Assembly (NCBI GenBank): GCA_020630305.1
Contig: JAHDBQ010000055.1
Coordinates: forward strand, 1-6,211
DNA: 6,211 bases
Direction of reading: 5' to 3'
Origin: Alphaproteobacteria bacterium
GTDB lineage: Bacteria > Pseudomonadota > Alphaproteobacteria > Rickettsiales > Rickettsiaceae
Within the stretch, counting starts at the first letter, position 1, and each line of letters begins with the position of its first letter. The translations under genes and the position numbers were made by a program. This document shows positions 5,138 to 6,211 of this stretch, piece after piece. A model generated the notes under the pieces. It saw only the letters and a list, made by a program, of their open reading frames with translations, was not told the DNA's origin and did not search any database.

Positions 5138-5587
5138 ATGAAACAAGGATTAGTTGAAACATTAGTTGGGTTTGGAGTGCTGTTACTTGCTGCATGGTTT
5201 TTTATGTTTGCATTTAATGCAAGTAATGCTAGCAAAGGTTCTTCTGGATATTTAGTTAGTGCCAGTTTTGAAAATATAGATGGCATTAATAGCGGCGCTG
5301 ACGTAAAAATTGCAGGAATTAAAATCGGTCATGTTGAGGATATATCTCTCGATAGCGAAGGGTATTCTGCGATTGTGAATATGAGAATAAGCCAAGATGT
5401 TAAAATACCATCTGATTCGCGCGTTATTGTTTCCACAAGCGGATTGCTTGGCGGCAAATATATGCGCATTAATCTTGGTGGATCTGAGGATAATCTATCC
5501 GAAGGCGGTAAGCTAATGTTTACCCAATCTTCGCTTAATATTGAAGATATAATCAGCAAGATCATGTATTCTCTTACTAGTAAGTGA
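5138..5587 (+). CDS. mlaD: Lipid-asymmetry ABC system substrate-binding subunit MlaD (MCE domain)
   Basis: MlaD is the inner-membrane-anchored periplasmic part of the Mla phospholipid transporter, in which MCE domains form a ring that handles lipids between the membranes. The 149-residue protein has one N-terminal membrane helix (about 7-27) and a single MCE domain from about residue 37: GYLVSASFENIDGINSGADVKIAGIKIGHV, IVNMRISQDVKIPSDSRVIVSTSGLLGGKYMRINLGG. A short tail with a helix (IEDIISKIMYSL, 135-146) follows. The length suits the compact alphaproteobacterial form. The Shine-Dalgarno is weak, an A-rich GAAA. The partner genes mlaE, mlaF, mlaC and mlaB are not visible here, so the system is dispersed. 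A hairpin overlaps its stop, and a good terminator follows, so transcription ends here. Confidence 0.93.
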   Translation: MKQGLVETLVGFGVLLLAAWFFMFAFNASNASKGSSGYLVSASFENIDGINSGADVKIAGIKIGHVEDISLDSEGYSAIVNMRISQDVKIPSDSRVIVSTSGLLGGKYMRINLGGSEDNLSEGGKLMFTQSSLNIEDIISKIMYSLTSK

Positions 5588-5601
5588 TTACTATATCACT
5601 T
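5582..5601 (+). terminator. Hairpin overlapping the mlaD stop codon
   Basis: AAGTGAT (5582-5588) pairs with ATCACTT (5595-5601) around a 6-nt loop. It covers the stop codon and is followed by a T-rich but interrupted stretch (GACATTTTCTCTTTT). It may be a first, weaker termination or mRNA-protecting structure ahead of the stronger one at 5632. Confidence 0.4.
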
Positions 5602-5631
5602 GACATTTTCTCTTTTGTTATTTAAAGTTGA

Positions 5632-5668
5632 AAAAGACCTGTTTTAATTCAAAAAAATGCGGTCTTTT
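5632..5668 (+). terminator. Rho-independent terminator after mlaD
   Basis: AAAAGACC (5632-5639) pairs perfectly with GGTCTTTT (5661-5668), with a loop of about 21 nt that can pair further (TTTT with AAAA). The 3' arm itself supplies the T-run. It is a typical AT-rich intrinsic terminator, separating the operon from the next gene. Confidence 0.7.
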
Positions 5669-5693
5669 ATGTTAACTAAAAAAGGGTAATAAT

Positions 5694-6017
5694 ATGATAG
5701 AAAAAATAGCTGAGCATGAAAATGCAGTAATAGAGCCTAGAGAGGGAATTAATCAAATAAACCTTCAGCCGAATATACCAATTGTTCCAGATGAGGGGAT
5801 GGAGATGATAATATCAACAATGGATGGTTCAGAAGTAATAATAAGAGATAATAATGGCCATGTTAGAGAATACAACTCTTTTTCAATAAAAGGTAGCCTC
5901 TCATTCAATAATGAAGTTAGTATATTAAGCGCAAGCGGCGCTGGGCTACATGTCGAGCAAATTCCAGTAGAGCCATTAGGCGAAGACATGCCAGATGCAC
6001 AGCCATTTGACGTGTAG
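5694..6017 (+). CDS. Unrecognised small acidic protein (107 residues)
   Basis: I do not recognise a family. The ATG has a good AAAGGG (5681-5686) with 7-nt spacing, and codon composition resembles the neighbours, so it is probably real. The protein is strongly acidic (19 Asp/Glu against 5 Lys/Arg), has no Cys or Trp, no signal peptide and no membrane segment. The N-terminal third is polar, with NIPIVPDEG near 27-35. The middle (36-88) alternates hydrophobic and polar residues as in beta strands (MEMIISTMDGSEVIIRDNNG, then SFSIKGSLSF). The tail (91-107) is rich in Pro, Asp and Glu. It stands alone between the mlaD terminator and a 14-bp stem downstream, so it is probably its own transcription unit. 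Function unknown. Confidence 0.7.
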   Translation: MIEKIAEHENAVIEPREGINQINLQPNIPIVPDEGMEMIISTMDGSEVIIRDNNGHVREYNSFSIKGSLSFNNEVSILSASGAGLHVEQIPVEPLGEDMPDAQPFDV

Positions 6018-6037
6018 TTTTCATAAAAACTATTTAC

Positions 6038-6080
6038 AATAGTGTAGTATAGCTAATATATTTAATTATACTACGCTGTT
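6038..6080 (+). terminator. 14-bp stem after the acidic protein gene
   Basis: AATAGTGTAGTATA (6038-6051) pairs with TATACTACGCTGTT (6067-6080) through 14 consecutive pairs, two of them G-U, around a 15-nt loop. It starts 20 bp after the stop codon, the right place for a 3'-end structure, but no T-run follows, so intrinsic termination is uncertain. Confidence 0.5.
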
Positions 6081-6116
6081 AATTAGTGCTTTATTTAAAA
6101 ACTGTTGCAAATGAGT

Positions 6117-6134
6117 CACTAGTGTGTATCACAC
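6117..6134. promoter_or_regulatory. Overlapping palindromes upstream of the last gene
   Basis: CACTAGTG (6117-6124) is a perfect palindrome overlapping GTGTG-TAT-CACAC (6122-6134), a perfect 5-bp inverted repeat with 3-nt centre. A possible promoter, TTGCAA (6105-6110) and TATCAC (6127-6132) with 16-bp spacing, would place the -10 box inside the second palindrome, so an operator is conceivable. CACACC (6130-6135) can also pair imperfectly with GGTATG (6141-6146), and a T-run follows at 6157, so an attenuator is an alternative. Confidence 0.3.
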
Positions 6135-6186
6135 CTTAAAGGTATGTTTTGTGGTATTTTTTTAATTCAATCATGAGGTACTAATT

Positions 6187-6211
6187 ATGAAAGAAAAAGT
6201 TAAAAATTGTA
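6187..6211 (+). CDS. Start of an unidentified gene, cut by the window edge
   Basis: An ATG at 6187 is preceded by TGAGG (6174-6178) with good spacing and stays open to the edge, giving only MKEKVKNC. Family cannot be judged from eight residues. The call rests on the ribosome-binding site and on the upstream regulatory-looking sequence. Confidence 0.5.

Larger units (their letters stand above)
6018..6186 (+). other. Intergenic region with stem and palindromes
   Basis: This gap holds the 14-bp stem at 6038-6080, overlapping palindromes at 6117-6134, a seven-T run at 6157-6163 after a G-rich GTGGTA, and the ribosome-binding site of the next gene. No coding sequence is evident. Confidence 0.5.

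Noticed and set aside
5329..5565. 78-residue minus-strand frame in mlaD
   Set aside because: Antisense to the conserved MCE domain; no ribosome-binding support.
5765..5989. 74-residue minus-strand frame opposite the acidic orphan
   Set aside because: The plus-strand gene has a proper Shine-Dalgarno and a plausible composition; the minus frame has neither, though the choice is less certain here than elsewhere.
1..6211. CRISPR array, insertion sequence or phage genes
   Set aside because: No regularly spaced direct repeats, no transposase or phage-type motifs, and no flanking terminal repeats were seen in any frame.

Overview
The window looks like chromosomal DNA of an AT-rich alphaproteobacterium, most likely of the Rickettsiales or a similar host-associated lineage. 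Four things support this. First, the tmRNA gene is circularly permuted (acceptor half before coding half), as in alphaproteobacteria, and its tag begins ANDNNR, which from memory resembles Rickettsia tags. Second, an alphaproteobacterial-type SspB adaptor is present. Third, a complex I accessory subunit of the NDUFA12 family, typical of alphaproteobacteria and mitochondria, is present. Fourth, base composition and codon use are strongly AT-biased. No mobile element, CRISPR array, rRNA or tRNA was seen.

Left part (1-2487): the 5' portion of a minus-strand ABC-transporter substrate-binding protein runs off the left edge. It is divergent, across a 363-bp AT-rich gap containing a clear hairpin, from an unrecognised 587-residue plus-strand gene. 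That orphan has a disordered N-terminus, no signal peptide and an acidic, Glu-rich C-terminus. Its last codons lie in a nested inverted repeat that may form the mRNA 3' end. Next (2503-3222, minus) is a sulfotransferase-fold protein with a convincing cleavable signal peptide, an odd combination because the sulfate donor PAPS is cytosolic.

Centre (3223-4261): a good sigma70-type promoter precedes the two-piece tmRNA gene (acceptor piece ending CCA at 3472, a 15-nt spacer, coding piece from 3488). The encoded tag is ANDNNRLAVAA. Only about 50 nt downstream on the same strand is sspB, the adaptor that delivers ssrA-tagged proteins to ClpXP. The tagging RNA and the adaptor for its product therefore sit together.

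Right part (4268-5587): sspB is followed tightly by rnhA (RNase HI) and an NDUFA12-family gene, probably one transcript. After a 63-bp gap comes mlaD, an MCE-domain lipid-transport subunit, ending in a hairpin and then a rho-independent terminator. From 5694 an unrecognised, very acidic 107-residue protein stands alone between the terminator and a 14-bp stem. The window closes with the first codons of another gene (6187 onward) behind overlapping palindromes.

The most notable points are the ssrA-sspB pairing with its lineage-specific tag, the exported sulfotransferase-like protein, and the orphan 587-residue protein with its terminal inverted repeat. All family calls were made by reading motifs by eye, without database searches.
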